64,000 nucleotides of DNA, taken from NCBI RefSeq assembly GCF_030936135.1, contig NC_082619.1, positions 6,327,208 to 6,391,207 on the forward strand, written 5' to 3'. Origin of the DNA: Gavia stellata (taxonomy: Eukaryota; Chordata; Aves; Gaviiformes; Gaviidae). A model generated the notes under the pieces. It had not been told where the DNA came from and did no database searches. It saw nothing but the letters and a program-made list of their open reading frames with translations. A program made the position numbers and the translations under genes. Below are positions 56,901 through 64,000 of this stretch, piece by piece. Position 1 is the first letter of the stretch, and the number at the start of each line of letters is the position of its first letter.

Positions 56901-59900
56901 TTTGAAAAAAGTCTGGTCTTTGGTCTCCAACCAGAGCTGAAACAGTGCTACCAATTCCTTCTCATGATCTTGGCAAGAACCTAGTCCAAGAAATCAGGAA
57001 AAATAGGAAACAGAAGTCCTTTATTTGTTATGAAGCTGATTGCTTGTGCTTCCCAGTCATCTCCTACTCCCTTCCCCCCTCTATGCATCACCAGTCACAA
57101 GGCATCTTCCACACTTCACTTCAGTTTCAGTACTTGAACACACCCAGGCTTAGAAAAGTGCTAAAACCTAGCTAGTGCCCTACGTCGGTACGAAGGATGG
57201 CATTTCAACTCCTGGCACAGCGGGCATGATACTGTTTGAGATACTGCCACCTGACATTTGGAGATGGTTCCCACTCTCCAAAGTAATCCCAGTCACCCGG
57301 TCCCTGAGCTTCTGCTTGTGCCTGGGTAACCTCCACCAAAGACTGTGAAAGGGACTAGAGGAATAACTTCCTGACTCCAAATCTCTGCCAGTTTAAACCA
57401 TAAACGCGTTCATTCACTCAGTACGAGCCTGGGAACATTTATTATTAATTTGCTCTTTGGTTCCCACTTTTAAAAATAAGAATAGTATCAGTTTGCTCCA
57501 CAGAGAAGCTTAATTATTCTATAATTGTAATAATTAATAATTACTCTGAATAATCAGAAGGTATGCTCTACAGAAGGGAAAATATGAAGGTGTTCAGACA
57601 GATTTGAAGGGTGACATAAACACGGTTAGGTCAGCAACACAAAGAAATACAGCCCAGTGCCTTTGCTCACTTATTCTCTCTGTGATGCTGATACTAATGT
57701 CTTGTGAAAACCTTGAATCCAAACACATCTTTGCTCAGCTAAAAGAAAAGAAAAGGCCTAACCAATGAATTAACAGGTCTCTTTGTCCTTCTCTCTGGGC
57801 TGCAGCAAGATGAGAAGTAAAATCCTGGAGAAAACAACGACCATTTACTATAGCAGAAATCACAGAAGAGCACAAGATACTCACCAAGCAATTTCCACTG
57901 CTGAGTTTTTTCCTTGAATTCAACAAAAGGCGAGAAGCTGGAAGGAACATCTACAATGAAAAATGTGCATGTCAGAGACATCATACACTCATCCAAACCC
58001 CAAAATCCTACTGTTGTAACGCAAGCTGTTGAGGTAGACTCACAGTGACAGATAAAGCATTTGAAGCGATTATGTAAGTGCATCTCTAAATTTATACTTG
58101 CCCAAAGGGAACGTAAGCATCTCAGAGTAACAGTGCAAGCACAAGAAAAGAATAGAACAGGATAACGAGTCTTTCATCTACAGGCTGTCAGATGAGATCC
58201 TGTTCATGCTGTGAGGCACCAGGAACTCTTACTGTACAGTGACTATCCCTGGGCTCATGGGAAGCGAACTCAGGATTGACAGTATTCACCAGCATTAAGT
58301 ACCCATGCTGCAAAGGCCACTACAATCTACACCGTCTCTCCCTTTAAAACTTCCCACTAAACAAATGAGAACCACAGAATAATCTAGTTTGAAAGGAACG
58401 TCTGAAGCTTAGCTGGTCCAAGCCCCAGGTCAAAGCTGGGCCAACTTCATGTTTCCAGTGGAATGCTCACGGCATCATCTAGTTTATTTTTTATTATCTC
58501 CAAAGACAACCACAACGTCTTCGCACCAGGAAGACACTGATTTTTTCCCACTTCAAACATCCTGCCTGAAGCGCATGATCTAAACAGGAGAAACTGCCTG
58601 TCTAGAGGCAATTTTCATGCACATTTTCACATACTCGGGAATCAAGCTGGGTCTTATCTACTATCCACATGCAAAACAAGTCTACCACAAGCAAGAAATG
58701 TAAGCCATAAAGCCTATCATAAAAACGCTGTCAATAATACAATGATTGATTGTAGTGATGAATTAAAGTTGATTTGAGCTATAATATAAACCAGCACTGA
58801 TTAGAACTGAGGTACAAGCATCATTAATATTTTTAACAGCCATTCTTACCTCTGCTGTCACCTGTCAAGTACTGCAAGGCGGGTAAAACCAGTTCAGACC
58901 AGTTAGGGGCAAAGGAGAACCAGTTATTTAGCGCGCTGGCAGGAGAAGATTGCCAATCTAGAACTTTATCTTCAAGCTGAAGAGGAAAAAAAAAAAATCT
59001 ATTAAAGATCTCATGCTTTAAACTATGACTATTTTAATAAAGAAGAGAACAAAACAGCTAAACATATCCAGAGGGAAAACAAGGGGTTTTATATATAAAA
59101 AAAAATTACCTGACTTTTTCAAGTAACCGTAAGACAGTATTTCAGACAACAGACACCAACAAAGGGAATACACTTCCCCACCATCTCTGGCCTTAACATA
59201 CAGAGTATCTCTAACCATCATCTAAAAAGCGGGTATGGAAAGACTTACCAAATCAACTGACTCAATTTATGGAACATGTTAAAAACAGAATGTGATATGC
59301 ACTCCCAAAGGGTTTCATTTCTTTAATACGTAATCTGCATCTTAATATAATTTACAGCAGGACAACTCTGGAGAAAAATCACTATTACATAGCTGTAAAA
59401 CCCTCTATCCCCTAAGTTTGCTTTCTACAAAGGTTCCTGGATAAGTGCGTGGTTCCTTACCACAGACAGAGTAGCAGGTCCTTCCAGAAACAGTATCTCC
59501 AAAAGAAGGAAAAAGAAGCTGGAAGATATTTCATTTATTCCAAGGCATGGCTTCATCTCTTCAAGAGGCCTTCAAATGAAAGAGAACACAAGCAGAGTAA
59601 GTTCCGTGAGTAAATATTCACCTTCATATACAAAGATGAACACCACACATTTCACACATCCCAGGCCGCACAAAACCAAAGCCTGCTAAAGTCCCACAGA
59701 AATCCGAGCTGCAACATCTGTTGCTCTCTCCACCCGCGCAAGGCGTTCAGGGCCCTCCGAAGCACTTACTCCTCTTTGACGGATGACAGAGGGATGGGGG
59801 AAGGATCCTGAGACATCGGTGGGATTCCATCTGCATTGCTAAGAGCGTCAGCCAAATCTTCCACCTCGGATTTAATACTCTTCAGCTTTTTTTTCTTCTT

Positions 59901-62900
59901 ATCTTCCTTTTCCTTCACCTTTTTCTTGAGGGTTGCAAGGTCAAATAAGGCTTTAGATATGATAAAAGGGAAGAAGACTAATGAGAAAAATTTCTTACTG
60001 TATTTCATCGAGAATCACAAACTAGTTATATATTTAAACATATATTCAGAAATGTGGGTAGAAACATAGATTCAGAAATGTGTGTAGTGTGCACTCATTC
60101 ACACATCATTCATCCCATCCTCCCTGTCATTTCCCTGAATCCTTATTTTTCCCCTCAATGCACTCTGCTTTAATAGAAAACCTCTAGTTTTTAAACCAAT
60201 GTACGTGAAATTAGAAAGGTAAAGGTAACTGCTTAGAGCAGAGATACAAATTAACCTCAATCAATTAGTTGGAAGCACTTTCAGCGGAAACTGGAGTCGT
60301 CTGTGAGCAACTGAAATGGAACAACTCACAGCCCCGGAGTGGTTAGCCAGCTCTGTGAAGAGCAGGATACAACCATCTATCGAGACCGCCTTCACCCTTA
60401 GCTTTTCACACACACAGGATACTCATATTTTCATGCACACATACAGGATATTCATGCAGTGCACAAGTACTGCGTCCAAACCACTAACCTGCTAAGGACC
60501 CTTTCCTGCCAGCATTTACTCGAGTCATAATGTCCTCAAGAGTCAGGTCCGTTGTCACTAGATCGGGGTGGTCCTACACAGGACAATGGGATAGAAATTA
60601 GAATTGGGACAAGCGTCAAGAAAACGACAAGGGTACAGATGATAACCCAAGTCCTGAAATGCCTCAAACTTATCCAGGATCAGCTTATAAAGTTATTTAT
60701 TGCAATAAAAGTCACGAAGTCTTCTAACCCTGAAATCAAAATTTTTGTCTCTCCAAAACAAATCACTAAAACTACAACATCCTTCTAAACAGATAAGCAT
60801 AAACAGGAGTTGCATATATACGCTGACAATTAAATACGGGTTATGATACAGGGCTGAAGGGTGGTTGCACACAAAAAAAGAAGCAATCATTTTGTCACCC
60901 AAAAGTACCCTGAACTTTACAGCTAACAGACAAAAGACTAATAGAAAAAAATGCAGTCCCACCCCTGCCCCAGACTTCTTGACATCTTACAGGCTGACGT
61001 TTTCGTTTCTCATGGTGCTTCTTCAACATCATCTTCAAATCACTTTCCCCAAGTTCTATCTTGTCTGCAATGAAAAAAACATTCAGAGATTGCTTGCACA
61101 GTTTTCCATTACCGTTACTTTACAGACTTCTTAGAATACCATTTGCTATCCATTCCCACGTTCAACAATCTCCAAATTTCAATAACTAAGTTTTCCTTAT
61201 TTGAATGTCATTCTTTTAATCAACCAATTTATTTCTTCTGTGGGTCATCAGGTTTCACTGCTGATGCAAGTATGGAAGTGGTAAGAAGCGAGAACCAGCT
61301 GTGCTGCACGAAGGGTTTGCAAACTTGATTACAGGAACCTTAGGAAGGATTCCCTTGGCACATACACCAAAATATTTCGAACTGGACTATGCTAATGCTT
61401 CAACCATTAAAGGCAAAATACAACAGAGAAATCAGTAGTATTACACAAACTGTAGACCCTTGTGTTAAAATACTAGCTTTCCAAGGAGAAAAAGATTAAA
61501 TAAGCTGGGAGAAGAGACAACTGTTTTAGAGACCGCAAAAAATGAAGCATTACAAGATTTCCCATCGAACAACAGATTTTCAAACTGATTTCTTGCAGGG
61601 TCTCAAAAGTAATTCTCACCCCCAAATCTGTATCGACTCCTAGTTTGGTTCTCACCTGCTGTTTTCATGTCCAAGGTTGACAATGTGGGGATCACTCTCA
61701 GGGGAACTGGGGGACTTGGACAACGTGCTGGAGAACTAGGAGGCCAAGAGCTTAAATCTAAAATAAAGAGAGAAACAAATTTATTTCTGCAAGACCTAGC
61801 ACCGGTCTACATAATTCTACTCCCCCGTGTTCATTAGATCACAGCCAATAAAACTGTGGAGTCCAGTTTCCATTCTTCTTTCAAAGACACTGTCCTCACA
61901 TCAAAAATTTGTCTGTCTCCATTCACACCTCAAGTCTTTAGTTCAGTCCAGGCCATTACCTTCTTCATCAGAAGACAAGGTGGTATCTCCACACTCCTCT
62001 TTCACTTCCCTCAGAATCTTCAAGTAGCGCCGATGCGTCCGTCTGTCTCGTTCTTCCGTGTCATACGTCGGTGAGAAATGCTTTCTTCTTAGGGTCATAT
62101 CAGGGCCTCCTTTCCTAGCTAAATCCAGCAAGTGCTGGAAGATGAGATACGTGTGACATTAGCTCTCTCAGCTATGGTGTTGCGAGCTGCAACAGATAAG
62201 CTCAACTCACATACTTTCAGCACGTTTAACATTTGGAACTGGTGTGGTAAGCACCTCAGTTCTTTATATGACAACCCTTAAAAAGTATCGGTATCTGCCA
62301 CATACGAGATTTTAAAAACAGCATTTTAGACCAACCATTTAAAGGGGGAAAAAAGCAAGGAGAAATTTCTGCACCTTCATCTGCACACACAATACCTCAC
62401 TGTCATTTTATGTGGACTGTTGAGAGCAACCTAACCATTGATCTGAGATTCACCTGTGCAGTTGCCATGCCAAATACATAACACAGACAACGGAATACTG
62501 TCTCTTTTGAAGAAAACATTTTACCCCTTACGGCTACAGAGGAAATAACTTCCTACACACTTCTGTATTCTTTTTCCCATATCACTGTGAGGCGTTTTAT
62601 AAAGACCGATGTTCATCCATACATCCCGTATGTTTCAACGTCTAAGCGTAATGAAATGGTAAGTGACCAAGTATCTACAACGAACACATTTCAGTTGGCA
62701 GCAATTAGCTGACAACAGTATCCACAGAGGAAGACTTCATCAGGGATCTACAGGCATCAGAATCACAGTTTTGTATCTATTCTATACCAGTCCCCAGTAA
62801 AGCTGGGAAATTCACACAACTACATATTTAGCAACCTTGCTTGTTTCACAATGACAGAAATGGTAAAAAATGAAGGCAGAATGACTTGTTAATAGGACAG

Positions 62901-63614
62901 TAAGGTGTAAAGGGGCAAACGCAGGAAGCAGCGGACAAGGTGGGCATGGAAAAAAGACACTATACACAAGCGAGAGCTATGAGAGTTTCTAAACCTGCAA
63001 TCTGCAAACACAACGATGTTACTAGTGTTCTCATATTACAGGGACCATGGGAAAACCAGAAAAGCAGCATTCATTAAAGGAAAGACCTCCGAGAACAGTG
63101 AATGCACAAATACCAAGACGCTTTGTTGTAAAGACAACCCATTTGTTACAGAAGACAAGAAAGCGATGACCACACCCTGAAGACACTCACATTGCGGGAT
63201 GCGAGGATCTGCTTGAGCAGTCGGTAGAAGTATTGCTGCTGAGAGCTCAGGTAGCGTTTGTACTGGGACTTAAAACAGAGCTGCCGGTATTTCACAACTT
63301 CAGGATTAAAGTGACCATCTGTAAAAAGAGGTAAAAAACACCTCAGTTTTCATCAACTGCTAGCTGAGAACTTAACCTCGAAAATACACAGAAGTTTATT
63401 ACGCTCACTGACCCCGGAAGAGTTTCTGGGCGATGTGCAGTGGATTTCCAAAACGGAAGTTTTCACCACTGAACAAGGCAGAGATGAGTTTGTTCTGATG
63501 CTCTCGGTTGTTTTCAGGAAAGTGAGGCAGGAATTTTTTTAGGTGGTCTTGCTGCGCATCTGTCAGCACCTCCTGCCACGTAGACAAGCTGACAACTTCA
63601 AAGAAGATCTCAGG
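47798..63614 (-). CDS. NFRKB: NFRKB, 24 coding exons, 5' end beyond the window
   Basis: Nuclear factor related to kappaB-binding protein, a metazoan-specific subunit of the INO80 chromatin-remodelling complex that holds and inhibits the deubiquitinase UCHL5 (family knowledge). Twenty-four exons join in one frame of 1263 codons plus stop; human NFRKB is 1299 aa, so only about the first 50 residues are missing to the right. Order seen: DEUBAD domain (first two exons), acidic SSDEED linker, Lys-rich coiled segment (KKKVKEKEDKKKKKLKSIK), winged-helix-like domain (about residues 320-570 of the visible part), a second conserved block RYRYSQPHKAFTFRMHGFES, then a long Ser/Thr/Pro/Gln-rich C-terminal half, ending APSPKQTQDQL. 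Introns are all GT-AG, with two unusual donors (GTTAGTG after the exon at 60489 and GTCAGTG after that at 63413). No frameshifts or stops were found. Confidence 0.97.
48643..48778 (-). CDS. NFRKB: NFRKB exon w: Gln-rich segment
   Basis: Visible residues 1177-1222: NISGLGRNIILTTMPAGTKL then IAGNKPVSFLTAQQLQQLQQ and QGQATQ. Acceptor CTCTTTCCTTAG, donor ACGCAG|GTAACGGC, phase 0 out. Confidence 0.97.
49554..49660 (-). CDS. NFRKB: NFRKB exon v
   Basis: Visible residues 1142-1176 plus two bases: GKLPARITVPLSVISQPVKG then KSVVTAPIIKGNLGA. Acceptor ACTTCTCTAG, donor GCCAA|GTGAGTAT, phase 2 out. Near-identical to human. Confidence 0.96.
50391..51176 (-). CDS. NFRKB: NFRKB exon u: large 262-codon exon
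   Basis: Visible residues 880-1141, VAITGQLGMKTQPGSGIPLT and on through DVLRLPPSSITTDAKGQTVL, RITPDMMATLAKSQVTTVKL, VQGLGVMPPKAGQTITVATH, to VSTTVVSTSQA. Largest exon, phase 0 both sides, Val/Thr/Ser/Ala-rich and likely disordered. Internal blocks are near-identical to human. Acceptor GATCTCTTCCAG, donor GCA|GTAAGTAA. Confidence 0.98.
51642..51860 (-). CDS. NFRKB: NFRKB exon t: Ser/Thr-rich region
   Basis: Visible residues 807-879: AVMTLPVKAQTSPVQVQRAG and on through TSTTSTTVIQNVAGQNIIKQ. VIQNVAGQNIIKQ is a strong match to human VIQNVTGQNIIKQ. Acceptor TCTTGCTGTAG, donor CAG|GTGAGAGA, phase 0 both sides. Confidence 0.96.
52193..52469 (-). CDS. NFRKB: NFRKB exon s: Gln/Pro-rich region
   Basis: Visible residues 714-806: SVLLVSSPTMPQLGTLLSTA and on through SSGLPQVRVVTAQSSLPAVS to SKVLPQ. 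Disordered, low-complexity segment, less conserved than the N-terminal half. Acceptor CTTTTCTGTAG, donor CAG|GTGAGTTT, phase 0 out. Confidence 0.95.
52570..52790 (-). CDS. NFRKB: NFRKB exon r: Ser/Pro-rich region
   Basis: Visible residues 641-713 plus two bases: KSSSKESSVKALPSSTSEPS and on through SDSSMPPTPVTPVTPTAPAL to GSEPAKPSQ. The repeated TPVTPVTP motif matches human. Acceptor TTTCTTTGCAG, donor AAAG|GTAATTC, phase 2 out. Confidence 0.96.
53481..53560 (-). CDS. NFRKB: NFRKB exon q: Ala/Lys helix
   Basis: Visible residues 614-640: ERIHQAQAAAAKAKKALQQK then PKPPAKM. Charged alanine-rich helix at the end of the structured half. Acceptor TTATTTGCAG, donor ATG|GTAAATTT, phase 0 out. Confidence 0.95.
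53972..54095 (-). CDS. NFRKB: NFRKB exon p
   Basis: Visible residues 573-613: VNTVVSGALDRLHYEKDPCV then KYDIGRKLWIYLHRDRSEEE and F. Acceptor AACTTTCAG, donor TTTG|GTAAGCCT, phase 1 out. Near-identical to human. Confidence 0.97.
54563..54669 (-). CDS. NFRKB: NFRKB exon o
   Basis: Visible residues 537-572: VRDAAARLPNGEGTRAEICE then LLKDSQFLAPDVTSAQ. A winged-helix-like pattern conserved with human. Acceptor TTTTGTATTTCAG, donor CAA|GTAAGTTG, phase 0 out. Confidence 0.96.
55257..55431 (-). CDS. NFRKB: NFRKB exon n: conserved central block
   Basis: Visible residues 479-536: ERYRYSQPHKAFTFRMHGFE then SVVGPVKGVFDKETSLNKAR and SDRPAYVTILSL. One of the most conserved NFRKB segments. Acceptor CAAATACAG, donor CTTG|GTAAGGTG, phase 1 out. 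Confidence 0.97.
56274..56334 (-). CDS. NFRKB: NFRKB exon m
   Basis: Visible residues 458-478: VRTDYVVRPSTGEEKRVFQE then Q, identical to human as far as I recall it. Acceptor CCTTTGTTTCAG, donor CAG|GTAAGAAG, phase 0 out. Confidence 0.95.
56771..56814 (-). CDS. NFRKB: NFRKB exon l: 44-base exon
   Basis: Visible residues 444-457, ENEDSSDATTPIPR plus two bases of the next codon. It matches human ENEDSSDATTPVPR. Acceptor TTGTTCGACAG, donor AGAGT|GTAAGTAC, phase 2 out. Confidence 0.92.
56901..56980 (-). CDS. NFRKB: NFRKB exon k
   Basis: Visible residues 417-443: GSCQDHEKELVALFQLWLET then KDQTFFK. It aligns with human ELAALFQLWLETKDQAF. Acceptor CTTGGACTAG, donor AAA|GTGAGTCA, phase 0 out. Confidence 0.94.
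57885..57950 (-). CDS. NFRKB: NFRKB exon j: winged-helix-like domain
   Basis: Visible residues 395-416: DVPSSFSPFVEFKEKTQQWK then LL. Near-identical to human. Acceptor TTTTTCATTGTAG, donor CTTG|GTGAGTAT. Length 66 with phase 1 borders, so skipping would stay in frame. Confidence 0.95.
57951..58849 (-). other. NFRKB: NFRKB intron holding the CR1 fragment
   Basis: An 0.9 kb intron with the CR1-like fragment as its only recognisable content. Confidence 0.7.
58370..58640 (-). repeat. Degraded CR1-like LINE 3' fragment
   Basis: Read on the plus strand, the blocks ACAGAATAATCTAGTTTGAA, GCTGGTCCAAGCCCCAGGTC and AAAGCTGGGCCAACTT follow the reverse complement of the CR1 3' end (hallmark words: groups like TTGGAAGGGACC, then TGGTCCAACCCC, then CAAAGCAGGGCCAACTT). 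The element therefore points along the minus strand with its 3' end near 58370. It lies in the NFRKB intron between the exons at 57885 and 58850. Quite diverged, so old. The upper limit is approximate. Confidence 0.65.
58850..58976 (-). CDS. NFRKB: NFRKB exon i: winged-helix-like domain
   Basis: Visible residues 353-394: LEDKVLDWQSSPASALNNWF then FAPNWSELVLPALQYLTGDS and R. Acceptor TTCCTCTTCAG, donor AGAG|GTAAGAAT, phase 1 out. Confidence 0.96.
59461..59569 (-). CDS. NFRKB: NFRKB exon h: winged-helix-like domain, start
   Basis: Visible residues 316-352: EPLEEMKPCLGINEISSSFF then FLLLEILFLEGPATLSV. It aligns with human CLGINEISSSFFSLLLEILL, the start of the winged-helix-like domain. Donor GTG|GTAAGGAA, phase 0. 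Confidence 0.96.
59770..59950 (-). CDS. NFRKB: NFRKB exon g: Lys-rich coiled segment
   Basis: Visible residues 256-315: ALFDLATLKKKVKEKEDKKK and on through SIKSEVEDLADAL to PIPLSSVKE. The Lys/Glu-rich stretch probably forms a charged helix. Acceptor TATCTAAAG, donor GAGGA|GTAAGTGC, phase 2 out. Confidence 0.96.
60489..60573 (-). CDS. NFRKB: NFRKB exon f
   Basis: Visible residues 228-255: DHPDLVTTDLTLEDIMTRVN then AGRKGSLA, near-identical to human. Acceptor CTGTGTAG; the donor is the non-consensus GCAG|GTTAGTGG. Phase 1 out. Confidence 0.95.
60991..61064 (-). CDS. NFRKB: NFRKB exon e
   Basis: Visible residues 203-227: DKIELGESDLKMMLKKHHEK then RKRQP. Short basic helical stretch. Acceptor TTTCATTGCAG, donor CCT|GTAAGATG, phase 0 out. 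Confidence 0.95.
61656..61757 (-). CDS. NFRKB: NFRKB exon d: Pro/Ser-rich linker
   Basis: Visible residues 169-202: DLSSWPPSSPARCPSPPVPL then RVIPTLSTLDMKTA. It matches the human SSPARSPSPAVPLRVVPTLS region. Phase 1 on both sides; donor GCAG|GTGAGAAC. Confidence 0.95.
61960..62134 (-). CDS. NFRKB: NFRKB exon c: basic and acidic linker
   Basis: Visible residues 111-168, HLLDLARKGGPDMTLRRKHF to REVKEECGDTTLSSDEE. It combines a basic segment with the acidic SSDEED motif found in human. Acceptor CATCTTCCAG, donor GAAG|GTAATGG, phase 1. Confidence 0.96.
62135..63190 (-). other. NFRKB: Longest visible NFRKB intron
   Basis: A 1.06 kb intron between the DEUBAD exon and the acidic linker exon. No repeat, exon or small RNA gene recognised by eye. 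Confidence 0.7.
63191..63318 (-). CDS. NFRKB: NFRKB exon b: DEUBAD domain, end
   Basis: Visible residues 68-110: DGHFNPEVVKYRQLCFKSQY then YLSSQQQYFYRLLKQILASR and N. Highly similar to human. Acceptor CTTTTTACAG, donor CAAT|GTGAGTGT, phase 0 out. Confidence 0.97.
63413..63614 (-). CDS. NFRKB: NFRKB exon a: DEUBAD domain (first visible exon)
   Basis: Visible residues 1-67, PEIFFEVVSLSTWQEVLTDA to PLHIAQKLFR. This is the helical DEUBAD region that binds UCHL5; FSGENFRFGNP is a family signature. Starts in phase 0 after CTTTAG and ends CGGG|GTCAGTGA, phase 1. The preceding coding exon is outside the window. Confidence 0.97.
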
Positions 63615-64000
63615 CTAAAGAAAGCAAAAAACAGTAGTGAGGAAAACGCATCCGCGTCTCTGACAATTTTCTAGCCCTTAGGGCTTTCCGTGGTTAAATA
63701 ACACAAGTCACGAGACAGTGTCTCACCAAATGCAGAAAACAACAGAGCGTAAAGTGGAAAAGTAAGGAAATTAATGATAGTATTGGCAACAAGAAAATAA
63801 ATTCAAAACTTGTAACAAACAAAACTTTCTCAAAGGCAATTGTAAAATAGGAAAGAGTGTTATCTAGAAAAAGAACATAACAGAATGGTTTTAAAAGATG
63901 TTTTCCCCGAGATTAATCAAAGCCCTTTTTGACACCTTTTCCAGGACAGTCAGAAACATCTCCCCTCTTCCCAGCTTGCTCTGTAAGCCCCACAAAGGGA
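63615..64000 (-). other. NFRKB: Partial NFRKB intron at window edge
   Basis: Sequence upstream of the first visible NFRKB exon; it contains the intron 3' end (CTTTCTTTAG at the exon border). No further exon seen before position 64000. Confidence 0.75.

Noticed and set aside
1-64000. CRISPR arrays, bacterial operons, phage or viral insertions, tRNA or rRNA genes
   Set aside because: No regularly spaced repeats, no prokaryotic gene layout, no retroviral-type reading frames and no cloverleaf or rRNA-like sequence noticed; the window is vertebrate chromosomal DNA.

Overview
This is vertebrate nuclear DNA, most likely from a bird (a GC-rich, compact stretch like an avian microchromosome). It holds two multi-exon protein genes, both on the minus strand, whose exons join in a continuous reading frame with GT-AG introns. 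Support for a bird is one degraded CR1-type LINE tail (about 58370-58640), short introns, a CpG-rich promoter, and the absence of any mammalian SINE that I could recognise. A crocodilian or turtle cannot be excluded from sequence alone.

Layout, low to high coordinate. (1) 1-14431: no recognisable gene; two AT-rich islands near 1165-1480 and 2290-2570 look like possible conserved non-coding elements. (2) 14432-17800: several canonical splice-site pairs on the plus strand plus an AATAAA at 17778 suggest a poorly supported spliced plus-strand transcript, probably non-coding, converging on ST14. (3) 17110-36793, minus: ST14 (matriptase), a type II membrane serine protease. I place all 19 coding exons, 848 codons plus stop, in the order cytosolic tail, membrane anchor, SEA, CUB1, CUB2, four LDLRa repeats, trypsin-like protease. 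Catalytic residues, zymogen cleavage site, SEA autocleavage site and the two N-glycosylation sites known from human matriptase are all present. (4) 36794-46989: intergenic, with a CpG-rich promoter at the ST14 end and a weak pair of candidate exons on the minus strand (39145-43464). (5) 46970-63614, minus: NFRKB, the INO80-associated nuclear protein. I place 24 coding exons (1263 codons plus stop), from within the DEUBAD domain to the natural stop; the first coding exon(s), about 50 codons, lie beyond the right edge.

The two genes are functionally unrelated (cell-surface proteolysis versus nuclear chromatin remodelling) and share only orientation and proximity. Their direct head-to-tail adjacency differs from the human arrangement, where PRDM10 and APLP2 lie between them and ST14 has the opposite orientation relative to NFRKB. 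I found no mobile-element cargo, immune system, virus, CRISPR array or clearly novel system. The most interesting unexplained items are the gene-order difference, the candidate convergent transcript, and the orphan in-frame exon pair between the two genes.
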